From positions 186,001 through 250,000 of the forward strand of contig DATJLS010000054.1 in the NCBI GenBank assembly GCA_035509315.1: a stretch of 64,000 nt of DNA. Reading direction: 5' to 3'. The position numbers were made by a program, and so were the translations under genes. Shown piece by piece: positions 1-7,923 of this stretch (position 1 is its first letter; every line of letters starts with the position of its first letter). The notes under the pieces were generated by a model. That model had not been told where the DNA came from. It was given only the letters and a program-made list of their open reading frames with translations, and searched no databases. Source of the stretch: JAKAWQ01 sp035509315. Lineage in GTDB: Bacteria > Pseudomonadota > Alphaproteobacteria > Acetobacterales > Acetobacteraceae.

Positions 1-475
1 CGGCGAGGATGGTCGCGGGCGGCGTGCCGGCGATGATGCCGATCCGCTTGCCCTTGAGGCGCGGATCCTCAAGGCTCTTGATGCCATCGAAGCCGCTATG
101 CGGACGGAGGATCAGCGCATAGACCGAGCGGTAATAGGCATTGGTGTTCTCGACCAAGTCGTAGCCTTGGGTAACGCCCATCACCACGTCGCAGCGATAG
201 ACATCGAGCGTCATTTGCAGGAACCCGAACACCTGGGGCTGCCAGGTGAAGCCGAGCTTCTTGCCAAGGGCCTTGGCGAGCACGGCGGCGATCTTGTTCT
301 CGAATCCTTGCTGCGCCTGGTTCGAGTAGGGAAGATCGCTGGGGTCCGCGCAGACGCGAAAGACATGGGGATCGACAAGCTCGGCACCGATGCCGAGCCC
401 GGGCGCCTGCGCCATCGCCGGGGTGGCGTAGACGAGCAGCAACCCGAGCATCAGAGTTTGAGGACCAAGCTTCAT
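1..475 (-). CDS. xoxJ: XoxJ-like periplasmic binding protein (partial, 3' end outside window)
   Basis: The first 158 residues are visible and the gene runs off the left edge. It starts with a signal peptide (MKLGPQTLMLGLLLVYATPA...) and continues with a solute-binding-protein fold of the MoxJ/XoxJ type: FRVCADPSDLPYSN, then GFENKIAAVLAKALG, then CDVVMGVTQGYDLV. These phrases are typical of quinoprotein-dehydrogenase-associated binding proteins. It is the last visible gene of the minus-strand series xoxF-xoxG-xoxJ. XoxJ is thought to help mature or activate the lanthanide methanol dehydrogenase in the periplasm; that role is inferred from family and position. The ATG at 473-475 is chosen because it begins the signal peptide. 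Confidence 0.85.
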   Translation of the reverse strand, partial: MKLGPQTLMLGLLLVYATPAMAQAPGLGIGAELVDPHVFRVCADPSDLPYSNQAQQGFENKIAAVLAKALGKKLGFTWQPQVFGFLQMTLDVYRCDVVMGVTQGYDLVENTNAYYRSVYALILRPHSGFDGIKSLEDPRLKGKRIGIIAGTPPATILA

Positions 476-527
476 TGCACGCCCGTTTCGCCTTTGCGGG
501 CATCGCCGTGGCCTCGGCATATCGCCA

Positions 528-1061
528 TCACATCGGGATGCCGAGGCATTTGTACGAGGCCTCGTCGAAACCCTTGGGATCGGGTGCGCTCTTCGCCGGT
601 CGGCCACGCCCGAGGGCGCCTGTGGAGCGGGCGCGAAGATAACTATAGATCTCGCCGATGAAGCACATGACGTTCTTGTTGGTCGCGAAGGACGGCATGA
701 CCAGGTCCTGTGCCGTGTTCACGGATTTTATTCCACCTGCGACGTCGGCAATGAACTGGGAGTAACTCAACTGCTGAAGAGCTTGCGTCAGGTCGGGCGC
801 ATAGGATGAGCCCGACCCGTCCGGCCCATGGCAGTCGAGACAAATCGAATTGTAGCGCAGATACCCGACGAAGGTGCCCCAATCCACTGTACCGTCCTTG
901 GTTATATTGTAGGTGGGGGCGCCATCTTTGTCGAACCACAGGCCGCCGACCTCCTTTACCGGCTTCGGGTTGCCAGGCGCGGCGGCGAAAGCTGCGGCCG
1001 CGCCGGCGAAGGCAAGCGCGATTGTGGCGAGGGCAATACGCGAATGACCCTTCACGTCCAT
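528..1061 (-). CDS. xoxG: XoxG-type c-type cytochrome, methanol-metabolism 4-Cys family
   Basis: This is a 177-residue exported cytochrome c, the likely electron acceptor of the XoxF dehydrogenase encoded just upstream. A signal peptide (about residues 1-28, ending AFAAA) is followed by one heme site, CLDCH at residues 74-78. The probable axial Met is in VMPSF near residue 122. Two further cysteines, at about 133 and 172, give the four-Cys pattern of the methanol-metabolism cytochrome family. The start at 1061 is preceded by an AAGGGA ribosome-binding site. It lies 93 nt after xoxF with a stable hairpin in between, and 52 nt before xoxJ. Naming it xoxG rests on synteny; other class I cytochromes are possible. 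Confidence 0.87.
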   Translation of the reverse strand: MDVKGHSRIALATIALAFAGAAAAFAAAPGNPKPVKEVGGLWFDKDGAPTYNITKDGTVDWGTFVGYLRYNSICLDCHGPDGSGSSYAPDLTQALQQLSYSQFIADVAGGIKSVNTAQDLVMPSFATNKNVMCFIGEIYSYLRARSTGALGRGRPAKSAPDPKGFDEASYKCLGIPM

Positions 1062-1091
1062 GGATTCCCTTGATTTTTGCGAAGAACGGAA

Positions 1092-1123
1092 GGGCCGGCA
1101 TCCCGTTCCAAGGATGCCGGCCC
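1092..1123 (-). terminator. Intercistronic hairpin between xoxF and xoxG
   Basis: This is a perfect 12-bp GC-rich stem (GGGCCGGCATCC and its complement) with an 8-nt loop. It lies 31 nt after the xoxF stop and 30 nt before the xoxG start. On the coding strand a mildly T-rich stretch (TTCCGTTCTTC) follows. It could be a partial terminator or a 3'-end stabiliser that lowers xoxG relative to xoxF. The sequence shows only the stem-loop; the function is inferred. Confidence 0.6.
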
Positions 1124-1154
1124 AGTCTTGGCTGCGTTTAGTGTCGGACGCGGC

Positions 1155-2990
1155 TCACGATCCTGGCAGAGCGAAGACGGTGAGCTGACCGCCAAGCGTC
1201 GTATAGTCCTTGAGCGCTGCGTAACCACCGACCGCGCCGAGACCGGCGTGCGGATCGGTCAGGCCCGCGGCGAGGCCGATCCCCGCCCAGCCGCCGACAC
1301 CCGAGAGCACGGCAACATATTGCTTGCCGTCATGCATGTAGGTCATCACGTTGCTGATGATGCCGGAAGGTGTCTTGAAGCTATAGAGGATCTTTCCGGT
1401 CTTCGCATCGACCGCGCGGAAATAACCCTTCAGCGTGCCGTAGAAGACCACGCCGCCGGCCGTGGTGAGCGCACCGCCCCAGTCGGAGAACTGGTCGTGG
1501 ATTTGCCATACGGTCTTGCCCGTCATCGGATCGAAGGCGATGAACCGGCCCATATAGCCGCCCGGCCCCGGATACATCGAAAGCGTTGCTCCGACATAAG
1601 GCTGACCCGCGGTGTAGGCGACCGGATAAGGCTCATAATCCATGCAGACATGGTTGGTCGGCACATAGAAGAGGCCGGTCTGGGGATCATAGGACGCCGG
1701 CTGCTCGTCCTTGGAGCCGAGCGCCGCCGGGCAGATTCCCGTATAGTTCACGTTCACGCCGCGCGAGCCGGGTGCGTACTGCGCGACCACTGTCGGCCGG
1801 CCGTAGTTCGGGCTCGAGGGGTTCATGTCGACACCGCTCGTCCAGTTGACGTCCGGGTCGTATTTGTGCACCGCGAGGAGCGCCCCGGTCGCCCGGTTCA
1901 GCACATAAGCGAGGCCGTTGCGATCGAAATGCACGAGCGCCGGTACCTGCTGGCCGTTGATCGCGAGGTCGGCCAGAATCATCTCGTTGACGCCGTCATA
2001 GTCCCACTGGTCATGGGGCGTCATCTGATAGACCCATTTGGCCATGCCGGTGTCCGGGTCGCGGGCGAAAATGGTCATCGACCATTTGTTGTCACCCGGC
2101 CGCTGATTCGGATTCCAGGTCGAGGGATTGCCCGAGCCGTAATAGAGCAGGTTCAGCTTGGGGTCATAGGAGAGCCACCCCCAAGTATCTCCACCGCCGA
2201 TCTTCCACTCATCGCCTTTCCAGGTTCTGAGGCTGGAATCGGCGCCCACCGGCTTGCCGAGGGACATCGTCGTCTGCGGATTGAACAGGATCTGATTGTC
2301 CGGCCCTTCGGAATAGGCCTTCCACAGGATATGCCCATCCGACATGTCGAGCGCGGCAAGGAAGCCCTGGACGCCGAACTCGCCACCCGAGACGCCGACA
2401 AAGACCTTGTTCCCGACGACCAATGGGGCGCCGGTGCCGGTCGCGCCGTCCTTATAGCTCGCAAGCTGGCGCACCCAGTCCACCTTGCCGGTCTGGGCAT
2501 CAAGCGCGACGACGGTGTTGTCCGCCTGGTGAAGGATGATCTTGCCGTCACCATAGGCAACCCCGCGATTCACGGTGTCGCAACACATCACCGGGATCAC
2601 GTCCGGATTCTGCGTCGGCGTGTACTGCCACATGATGCGCCCGTCATTGCTGAGGTCGAGCGCAAAGACGGTGTTGGGGAAGGGTGTGACAAGATACATT
2701 ACGTTCCCGATCACCAGCGGCTGGCCCTCATGCCCCCGCAGCACGCCAGTCGAGAAGGTCCAGGACGGCTCGAGCTGGCTCGCATTGTCGGCGGTGATCT
2801 GGTTCAGCGTCGAGTAGCGCGTCGAAGCATAGTCTAGGGCAGGTATCGCCCAGTTGTCGGGACTCGCCGCGGCTTGTTCGAGTGTCGGGCTCGACGCGCT
2901 GCTCTGCGCGCGCGCCGCCGGCACGGCGAGCAGGAGACAGCCGAACGCTCCCACTGCTGCACCTGCAAACCATTGTCCTCTGGATTTCAT
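1155..2990 (-). CDS. xoxF: Lanthanide-dependent PQQ methanol dehydrogenase
   Basis: This is a 611-residue periplasmic eight-bladed quinoprotein that oxidises methanol (and often formaldehyde or other alcohols) and passes electrons to cytochrome c. A signal peptide covers about residues 1-28 (ends ARA). The vicinal disulfide Cys136-Cys137 (VMCCDTVNRG) is present. The catalytic Asp is D330 in HDQWDYDGVNE, with an extra Asp at 332. That Asp-Tyr-Asp pattern marks lanthanide-binding XoxF enzymes, whereas calcium MxaF has Ala at the second position. The ATG at 2990 has a strong GGGGGGAA site and precedes the signal peptide; an in-frame start further upstream is rejected. It is the first gene of xoxF-xoxG-xoxJ. 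No mxaF or mxaI is in the window. The alcohol actually used is not proven. Confidence 0.93.
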   Translation of the reverse strand: MKSRGQWFAGAAVGAFGCLLLAVPAARAQSSASSPTLEQAAASPDNWAIPALDYASTRYSTLNQITADNASQLEPSWTFSTGVLRGHEGQPLVIGNVMYLVTPFPNTVFALDLSNDGRIMWQYTPTQNPDVIPVMCCDTVNRGVAYGDGKIILHQADNTVVALDAQTGKVDWVRQLASYKDGATGTGAPLVVGNKVFVGVSGGEFGVQGFLAALDMSDGHILWKAYSEGPDNQILFNPQTTMSLGKPVGADSSLRTWKGDEWKIGGGDTWGWLSYDPKLNLLYYGSGNPSTWNPNQRPGDNKWSMTIFARDPDTGMAKWVYQMTPHDQWDYDGVNEMILADLAINGQQVPALVHFDRNGLAYVLNRATGALLAVHKYDPDVNWTSGVDMNPSSPNYGRPTVVAQYAPGSRGVNVNYTGICPAALGSKDEQPASYDPQTGLFYVPTNHVCMDYEPYPVAYTAGQPYVGATLSMYPGPGGYMGRFIAFDPMTGKTVWQIHDQFSDWGGALTTAGGVVFYGTLKGYFRAVDAKTGKILYSFKTPSGIISNVMTYMHDGKQYVAVLSGVGGWAGIGLAAGLTDPHAGLGAVGGYAALKDYTTLGGQLTVFALPGS

Positions 2991-3172
2991 CTTGATTCCC
3001 CCCTTCGAGCTTTGCCCGGGCTGCGGGTTCGGATTTTGCCGATAGACATCAGGCTGGTCATGCAATCGAGATCGCTTCACCCGCGCGGCTATGCTTCCAT
3101 CGGGCACCTCCCGCCATGGTTGCCTGCGCACACGCCTCCGCCCCCGTCCCGGATGCAGATGGGGAGAGACCG

Positions 3173-3192
3173 TGCTGCAAAAACTGCTGCAA
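3173..3192. promoter_or_regulatory. Direct repeat upstream of xoxF, candidate regulator site
   Basis: The octamer TGCTGCAA occurs twice with 4 nt between (12-nt period), 183-202 nt upstream of the xoxF start. Read on the minus strand it contains GCAGTTTTTGCAG, which matches 12 of 13 positions of GCATTTTTTGCAG at 6524-6536, in front of the lutA-like gene. This suggests a shared regulator. The 400-nt gap also holds a 12-bp palindrome, GCACCTAGGTGC, at 3279-3290. No gene was recognised in 2991-3390. Confidence 0.4.
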
Positions 3193-3390
3193 TAGACAAA
3201 GCAAGGCTCATGCCAGTGGTGGAGTTCGCCTTGTCGTATTGGAATTTCAAGACGATACCGGCCCTTTGGGAAAAATCAGCACCTAGGTGCGCATCAAAGC
3301 CGTGACAGAGGCGATGGGGAAAAAGGGACAGACTGTCACAGGGGAGATACAGACCGCTCCCGAGACAACAGGCACTCTTGACGCATGCGA

Positions 3391-3750
3391 TCAGAAGCAG
3401 CGGACTTCCCCCTCGGCTTCGGCTTCCCGCAGCCGGCGGACAATCTCTTTCGCAACCGGGGTGCGGAACTCCGCGGCGAGCAAGCTCTTTTCCTGCTGCA
3501 TGCGCAGCACCGTCTCGGCAGAGACATATTGCTCGTATGGCAGGATCGATGCGACGACATCGATCGCGCACGAGCATCGGTCGAGCGCTTCGTGAGTCTG
3601 GCCGTTCACCGCCATGCAGCCGAACACGTAATCCGCCCGCGCTGAGGTCGGGTAGTCGTTCGTGGAGCTCTCCGGCGCGCTGCCGCAGGATGCCGCGGCG
3701 AAAGCGGTGAGAGGAAAGACAAACAAGGCAAGCGCAAGCAAACGTCCCAT
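3391..3750 (-). CDS. Small Cys-rich exported protein linked to quinoprotein clusters
   Basis: This 119-residue protein has a signal peptide (MGRLLALALFVFPLTAFAA) and a helical Cys-rich core. C45 (VFGCMAVNGQ) and CSC at about residues 59-61 (LDRCSCAID) are followed by LPYEQYVSAETVLRMQQEK and end in VRCF. I recognise the pattern as an uncharacterised secreted protein found near methanol or alcohol quinoprotein genes, but I know of no assigned function. Six cysteines in a short exported protein suggest disulfides or metal binding. It is transcribed in the same direction as xoxF, about 400 nt upstream of it, and is separated from the plus-strand transporter genes by a 225-nt divergent gap. Confidence 0.75.
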   Translation of the reverse strand: MGRLLALALFVFPLTAFAAASCGSAPESSTNDYPTSARADYVFGCMAVNGQTHEALDRCSCAIDVVASILPYEQYVSAETVLRMQQEKSLLAAEFRTPVAKEIVRRLREAEAEGEVRCF

Positions 3751-3975
3751 TTTCCCATCTCCTCCGCTTGGTCTTCGGCGATCTCATGAATCCCTTATGA
3801 TGCCGGGTGCGCGGCGGTTCCGAGCGACGGAGCGTCCGTCCCGTCAGCCGCAGGCCGCCAGTCTTGTCAGCACATCTTGCAACCGGTCGCAGGAGATCGA
3901 AAGATGCCCGGCGAAAAGTGCTGCGGGTGAGCAGGTCCGGGCGATCCGGGCTTCGCCACGCGGCGGGAGGGATGA

Positions 3976-4980
3976 GTGCCCGTGCCGGCTTCGCGCTTTC
4001 CTTTGCTGCTGCGTCGCAGCATTCTCGGCGCGGCTGCCGCGCTCACGCCCGTGGCTGCCGGCGCTGCGACTTCCTTGCCGGAAGTGAGACTGGGCGTCCT
4101 TGCATTCGGCACCGTGCAGTGGGTCGCGAGCGTGATCCGAAGCCGCGGCCTCGATCGCGCCCATGGCTTTGCGCTCTCGACGCAGGCGCTCGCCAACAAT
4201 GACGGCGCCAAGGTCGCGCTGCTAGGCGGCGCGGTCGATATCATCGTCTCGGACTGGCTATTCGTCGGCGCGGAACGCGCGCGTGGGCTCGGGCTTCGCT
4301 TTGCCCCCTTCTCTTCCGCCACCGGGGCGATCGTGCTCGGGCGTGGCTCCGATATACGCTCCTTCAAGGATCTCTCCCATCGCCGTCTCGGTGTCGCCGG
4401 CGGCCCTTATGACAAATCCTGGTTGATTGTCCGCGCCGCGGCGCAGCGTCGGGATGGCATTGATCTCGCGCGCGCAGCAAACATCGTCTATGCGGCGCCG
4501 CCGCTCCTCAGCGCCAAGCTCGCGCAGGGCGGGCTCGATGCCGTGCTCACCTACTGGAACTTCGTTGCCGCATTGGAGGTCGGGGGTTTCCGCCCGCTCG
4601 TCACCGTCTCGGCCTGCGCCGAAGCGCTCGGTCTTCCGGCCAATCCTCCTCTCCTCGGCTATGTCTTCAAGGATGCCTGGGCGGAAAGGAACGGCCCGCT
4701 GATTGGCGGCTTCCTCGCCGCGAGCGCGGCTGCCGAGGATCTTCTCCTGCATTCGGACGGCGTCTGGGAAGGGGTCCGCCCCCTCATGCATGCCCCGGAT
4801 GAGAGGCTGTTCGCGGAGCTGAAGAAAGGGTTTCGCGCCGGCATCGTGCATGAAAGCCCGGCGGCCGAGGCGGCGGCGGCTGATCGTCTCTTCGCGATCC
4901 TTCACGGTCTTGGTGGAGCGGCAGCCACGGGCGGGCTCGAGGCGCTGCCGGGCGGCGTATTCTGGGCCGCTCCATCTTGA
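3976..4980 (+). CDS. ABC transporter substrate-binding protein (NitT/TauT-like)
   Basis: This 334-residue periplasmic binding protein starts with an arginine-rich leader (LLLRRSILGAAAALTPVAAGAA), possibly Tat-type. The mature part begins EVRLGVLAFGTVQWVASVI and contains VDIIVSDWLFVG and DLSHRRLGVAGGPYDKSW, the layout of NitT/TauT/SsuA proteins (SRPBCC-unrelated, type II fold). It is followed by a permease and an ATPase of the same class. Its place beside xoxF and the lut-like cluster suggests a role in quinoprotein metabolism, for example uptake of a cofactor precursor, metal or C1 substrate. The sequence does not show the ligand. Confidence 0.82.
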   Translation: MPVPASRFPLLLRRSILGAAAALTPVAAGAATSLPEVRLGVLAFGTVQWVASVIRSRGLDRAHGFALSTQALANNDGAKVALLGGAVDIIVSDWLFVGAERARGLGLRFAPFSSATGAIVLGRGSDIRSFKDLSHRRLGVAGGPYDKSWLIVRAAAQRRDGIDLARAANIVYAAPPLLSAKLAQGGLDAVLTYWNFVAALEVGGFRPLVTVSACAEALGLPANPPLLGYVFKDAWAERNGPLIGGFLAASAAAEDLLLHSDGVWEGVRPLMHAPDERLFAELKKGFRAGIVHESPAAEAAAADRLFAILHGLGGAAATGGLEALPGGVFWAAPS

Positions 4981-5010
4981 TCGGCCCTGCATCTTGATCG
5001 GGCGCCCATC

Positions 5011-5760
5011 ATGATCAGGCATGGGGGGCGGCTTCGCGCGCTTTCGATCGCCGCTTTCATTGGCCTCTGGTGGGCGGCGGCGCTGATCGCGCGCAATCCG
5101 GCACTCCTGCCGGCACCGCCGGACGTCCTCGCTTTCGCCTGGCGGGCCGTGCTCTCCGGAGCGATGCCGCGCAACATCGCCATTACCAGCCTTCGCGTTG
5201 CCGCGGCATTCGCGATCTCGATGACCGCCGGCAGCGCCATCGGCTATTTCGCCGGCCGCTCGCCGCGAGCGGACACGCTGATCGACCCCTGGCTCATCAT
5301 CCTCCTCAATCTGCCCGTCCTGGTGGTTGTCGTCCTCTGCTATATCTGGGTCGGACTCAACGATGTCGCGGCGGTGCTTGCGGTCGCGCTGGTCAAAGTG
5401 CCCACGGTCATGGTGACTGTGCGCGAGGGGGCGCGGGCGCTCGATCCTGGCTTCGATGAACTCGCGAGTGTCTATCGCCTGCCCTGGCGGCTTCGGGCGC
5501 GCCGCATCATCGCCCCTCAGCTTGCGCCCTATCTCGCTGCGGCCGGCCGCAGCGGCCTCTCCATCACCTGGAAAATCGTGCTGATCGTCGAGCTACTCGG
5601 CCGGCCGAACGGCGTCGGCTTCGCGCTCGACGAACTCTTTCAGACCTTCGACGTCGCCGGCATCCTGGCCTATGGTTTCGCCTTCGCGGTGCTGATGCTG
5701 CTGGTGGAAGCCCTTCTCCTGCGGCCCTGGGAACGCCACGCGAATGCCTGGCGGCGGTAG
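5011..5760 (+). CDS. ABC transporter permease (TauC/SsuC family)
   Basis: This 249-residue inner-membrane protein has about six hydrophobic helices. The cytoplasmic EAA-type loop reads LDPGFDELASVYRLPWRLRARRI, which contacts the ATPase. It fits the SsuC/TauC permease family (usual length about 250-260). It lies 30 nt after the binding-protein gene and 1 nt before or overlapping the ATPase gene, so the three genes form one operon. The substrate is unknown. Confidence 0.84.
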   Translation: MIRHGGRLRALSIAAFIGLWWAAALIARNPALLPAPPDVLAFAWRAVLSGAMPRNIAITSLRVAAAFAISMTAGSAIGYFAGRSPRADTLIDPWLIILLNLPVLVVVVLCYIWVGLNDVAAVLAVALVKVPTVMVTVREGARALDPGFDELASVYRLPWRLRARRIIAPQLAPYLAAAGRSGLSITWKIVLIVELLGRPNGVGFALDELFQTFDVAGILAYGFAFAVLMLLVEALLLRPWERHANAWRR

Positions 5761-5761
5761 A

Positions 5762-6502
5762 ATGGGCCACGACGAGCTTTTCGTGCGCATCGCGACAAAA
5801 TCCTATCGGGATCCCGCCGGAAGGCGCCGCGAGGTGCTGCGCGAGGTGGCCTTCACCGGCAGGGGTGGCGAGATCCTCGCCCTGCTGGCCCCTTCGGGTT
5901 CCGGCAAGACCACCATCCTGCGTATCGTGCTCGGCCTCGATCGCGACTTCGATGGCGATGTCCGGCGCCCGCCGGGCCCGCTTGGGGTCATGTTTCAGGA
6001 GCCGCGTCTGCTGCCCTGGCTCACCGTGGCGGCCAATCTCCGCCTGGTCCCTGGCGGCCATGAGCGGGAAATCACCGGCCTGCTTGCCGAAGTCGGGCTT
6101 GCCGGTGCCGAGACTCTCCATCCGCGGGCGCTCTCGCTCGGCATGGCGCGCCGTGTGGCGCTCGTCCGCGCGCTTCTCGGCAAGCCATCCCTGCTGGTCC
6201 TCGATGAGCCTTTTGCCTCGCTCGATCCGCAAGCCGCTTCCGCTCTCGCCTCGCTTCTGGTCCAGGCGGCGCGACGTGATGGAGCCCTCATCCTGCTTTC
6301 GACGCATGATCTCGATCAGGTGCTCGGGTTCGCGGATCGCCTGCTCGTGCTGGCCGGCACGCCGGCGCGGCTTGCCGCCGATTGCCCAACCGGCCTGGCC
6401 GCACACTCTCCGGGCATGCCGGCCAAAGGCGGTTTCAAGGAGAAATTGCTGCTTCGCTTTCCGTTCTTGAGCGCCGCACCGGCACCCCAAGATGCTTCAT
6501 GA
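5762..6502 (+). CDS. ABC transporter ATP-binding protein (TauB/SsuB-like)
   Basis: This is the ATPase of the preceding importer. Walker A is APSGSGKTT, the Q-loop is MFQEPRLLPWLTV, Walker B is LLVLDEPFASLD and the switch His is in STHDLDQV. The signature motif is unusual: the canonical LSGGM is replaced by LSLGMARRV, so the first signature glycine is missing. The start is chosen at the ATG at 5762, just after the permease stop, with a weak GGCGG site. An in-frame ATG at 5744 would overlap the permease and add MPGGGR. The C-terminal tail after the core is short. Confidence 0.82.
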   Translation: MGHDELFVRIATKSYRDPAGRRREVLREVAFTGRGGEILALLAPSGSGKTTILRIVLGLDRDFDGDVRRPPGPLGVMFQEPRLLPWLTVAANLRLVPGGHEREITGLLAEVGLAGAETLHPRALSLGMARRVALVRALLGKPSLLVLDEPFASLDPQAASALASLLVQAARRDGALILLSTHDLDQVLGFADRLLVLAGTPARLAADCPTGLAAHSPGMPAKGGFKEKLLLRFPFLSAAPAPQDAS

Positions 6503-6521
6503 TTCATAAAGTGATGACATA

Positions 6522-6536
6522 CTGCATTTTTTGCAG
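6522..6536. promoter_or_regulatory. Palindrome CTGCA-T5-TGCAG upstream of lutA-like gene
   Basis: CTGCA and TGCAG arms flank a T tract, about 105 nt upstream of the binding-protein start. GCATTTTTTGCAG here is nearly identical to GCAGTTTTTGCAG on the minus strand upstream of xoxF (3179-3191). A common regulator of lanthanide or quinoprotein genes is possible. Only the similarity is seen; binding is inferred. Confidence 0.4.
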
Positions 6537-6641
6537 AGATTTCGGGCATCCCGGTCGCTTGCGCTGTGCGCGATTTTGTTCTTCGATGCAGAAAAAGACG
6601 GCAGGGAAGTCCCTTGTCGCAGCCGGGGGAAAGTCCGATCG

Positions 6642-7919
6642 ATGACGCCACCGCCTCTTCATCACAATGCTCCGGAAACGCAAATTGTAGCCGGCCGGCG
6701 CGCCATGCTTGGCGCCATCGCCACCGCCGTCGGCACCGGGCTCACAAGGTCGGTTTCCGCGCAGACGACACAGGCCTCGCCGACGCCCACCCTTACGATC
6801 GGCTACGTGCATTGGGTGCACAGCGTCGAGACGATCTCGTACATCTTCACCCCGCCGCTGGACAATGGCCGCTCCGGGGCCGAGGTGGGAATCACCGACA
6901 ACAACACGACGGGGCGCTTCCTCAATCAGAATTTTCTGCTTTCCGTCGTCGAGACGCATACGAACGAGGATCCGGTGGTGGCGCTCAATACGCTGATCGC
7001 CAAGGGAATCCGCCTCGTTATCACCGACCGCCCGGCGGCTGACGTGCTGAAGCTTGCCGATGTGGCCGCCCCGCACGGCGTCACCATCTTCAATGCCGGC
7101 GCCGCCGAGGATGCGCTGCGCGAGGAAAATTGCCGCGCCAATGTCATCCACACCGCTCCCTCGTACTACATGCTCACCGACGCGCTTGCCCAGTACCTGA
7201 TCTGGAAGCGCTGGCCGCGCTGGTTCCTCGCCTACGGCACGCAACCCAACGACCTGCTGCTTGCGGCCGCCTATCGGCGCTCGGCGAAAATCTTCGGCGC
7301 CCATATCGTCGCCGACCGCCAGTACAAGGGCAAGGCGGGCTCACGCGAGACGGATAGCGGCCTGATCGAGCTGCAGGAACAGCTTCCCGTCTTCACCCAG
7401 AACGCGCCAAACTATGACGTGCTCGTCTGCGCTGACGAAAACTCAGTCTTCGGGGGTTACATGCCGTACCGCACCTGGGATGCGCGGCCGGTCGCCGGCT
7501 CGGCGGGCCTCATCCCGACGAGCTGGGATCCCAACAGCCTGGAGTTCGGCGGCAGGCAGATGCAGGATCGTTTCGTCGCCTACGCCCATCGCTTCATGAC
7601 CGCGCTCGATATGAACGCCTGGGTCGCGGTCAGGATGATCGGTACTGCGGCGAGCTATGCCCAGTCTCTCGAGCCCGACAAGATCATGGCCTATATGCGC
7701 GGGCCCAATTTCCAGCTTGGGGCCTATCGCGGCCTCAGCCTCTCGGTCAGGGATTGGAACGGCCAGGTGCGCCAGGCGATCCTGCTTTCCGATTCCGGGC
7801 GCACGGTGGTCTCGATGTCCCCGCAACCGGGATTCCTTCACCAGTTCACCGTCCTCGACACGCTCGGCACCGACAAGCCGGAAACCAAGTGCAAGCTCAC
7901 AACGGCACAAAAGGGGTAG
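6642..7919 (+). CDS. PQQ-system ABC substrate-binding protein (LutA/PedA2-like)
   Basis: This protein of 425 residues is a periplasmic type-I binding protein of the PQQ-dependent alcohol dehydrogenase system. A twin-arginine-like leader (GRRAMLGAIATAVGTGL, cleaved after SVSA) precedes LTIGYVHWVHSVETISY and VVALNTLIAKGIRLVITDRPAADVLKLA. The ATG at 6642 is preferred, with GGGGGAAAG upstream; an earlier in-frame ATG at 6531 would add a non-leader extension. The gene is followed by the beta-propeller, ATPase and permease, the order seen in Lut and PedA1A2BC clusters. Those clusters are needed for lanthanide-dependent growth in Methylorubrum and Pseudomonas. Lanthanide transport here is inferred from that resemblance. 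Confidence 0.83.
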   Translation: MTPPPLHHNAPETQIVAGRRAMLGAIATAVGTGLTRSVSAQTTQASPTPTLTIGYVHWVHSVETISYIFTPPLDNGRSGAEVGITDNNTTGRFLNQNFLLSVVETHTNEDPVVALNTLIAKGIRLVITDRPAADVLKLADVAAPHGVTIFNAGAAEDALREENCRANVIHTAPSYYMLTDALAQYLIWKRWPRWFLAYGTQPNDLLLAAAYRRSAKIFGAHIVADRQYKGKAGSRETDSGLIELQEQLPVFTQNAPNYDVLVCADENSVFGGYMPYRTWDARPVAGSAGLIPTSWDPNSLEFGGRQMQDRFVAYAHRFMTALDMNAWVAVRMIGTAASYAQSLEPDKIMAYMRGPNFQLGAYRGLSLSVRDWNGQVRQAILLSDSGRTVVSMSPQPGFLHQFTVLDTLGTDKPETKCKLTTAQKG

Positions 7920-7923
7920 GGAA

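Noticed and set aside
300..330. Possible tRNA T-loop GGTTCGAGT inside xoxJ
   Set aside because: No matching acceptor or anticodon stems, and it lies within a clear coding sequence.
98..661. 187-residue plus-strand ORF over xoxJ and xoxG
   Set aside because: It is the antisense of two well-supported minus-strand genes and has no recognisable motif.
1077..2837. 586-residue plus-strand ORF
   Set aside because: Long because high-GC antisense frames stay open; it covers xoxF, whose PQQ motifs are clear.
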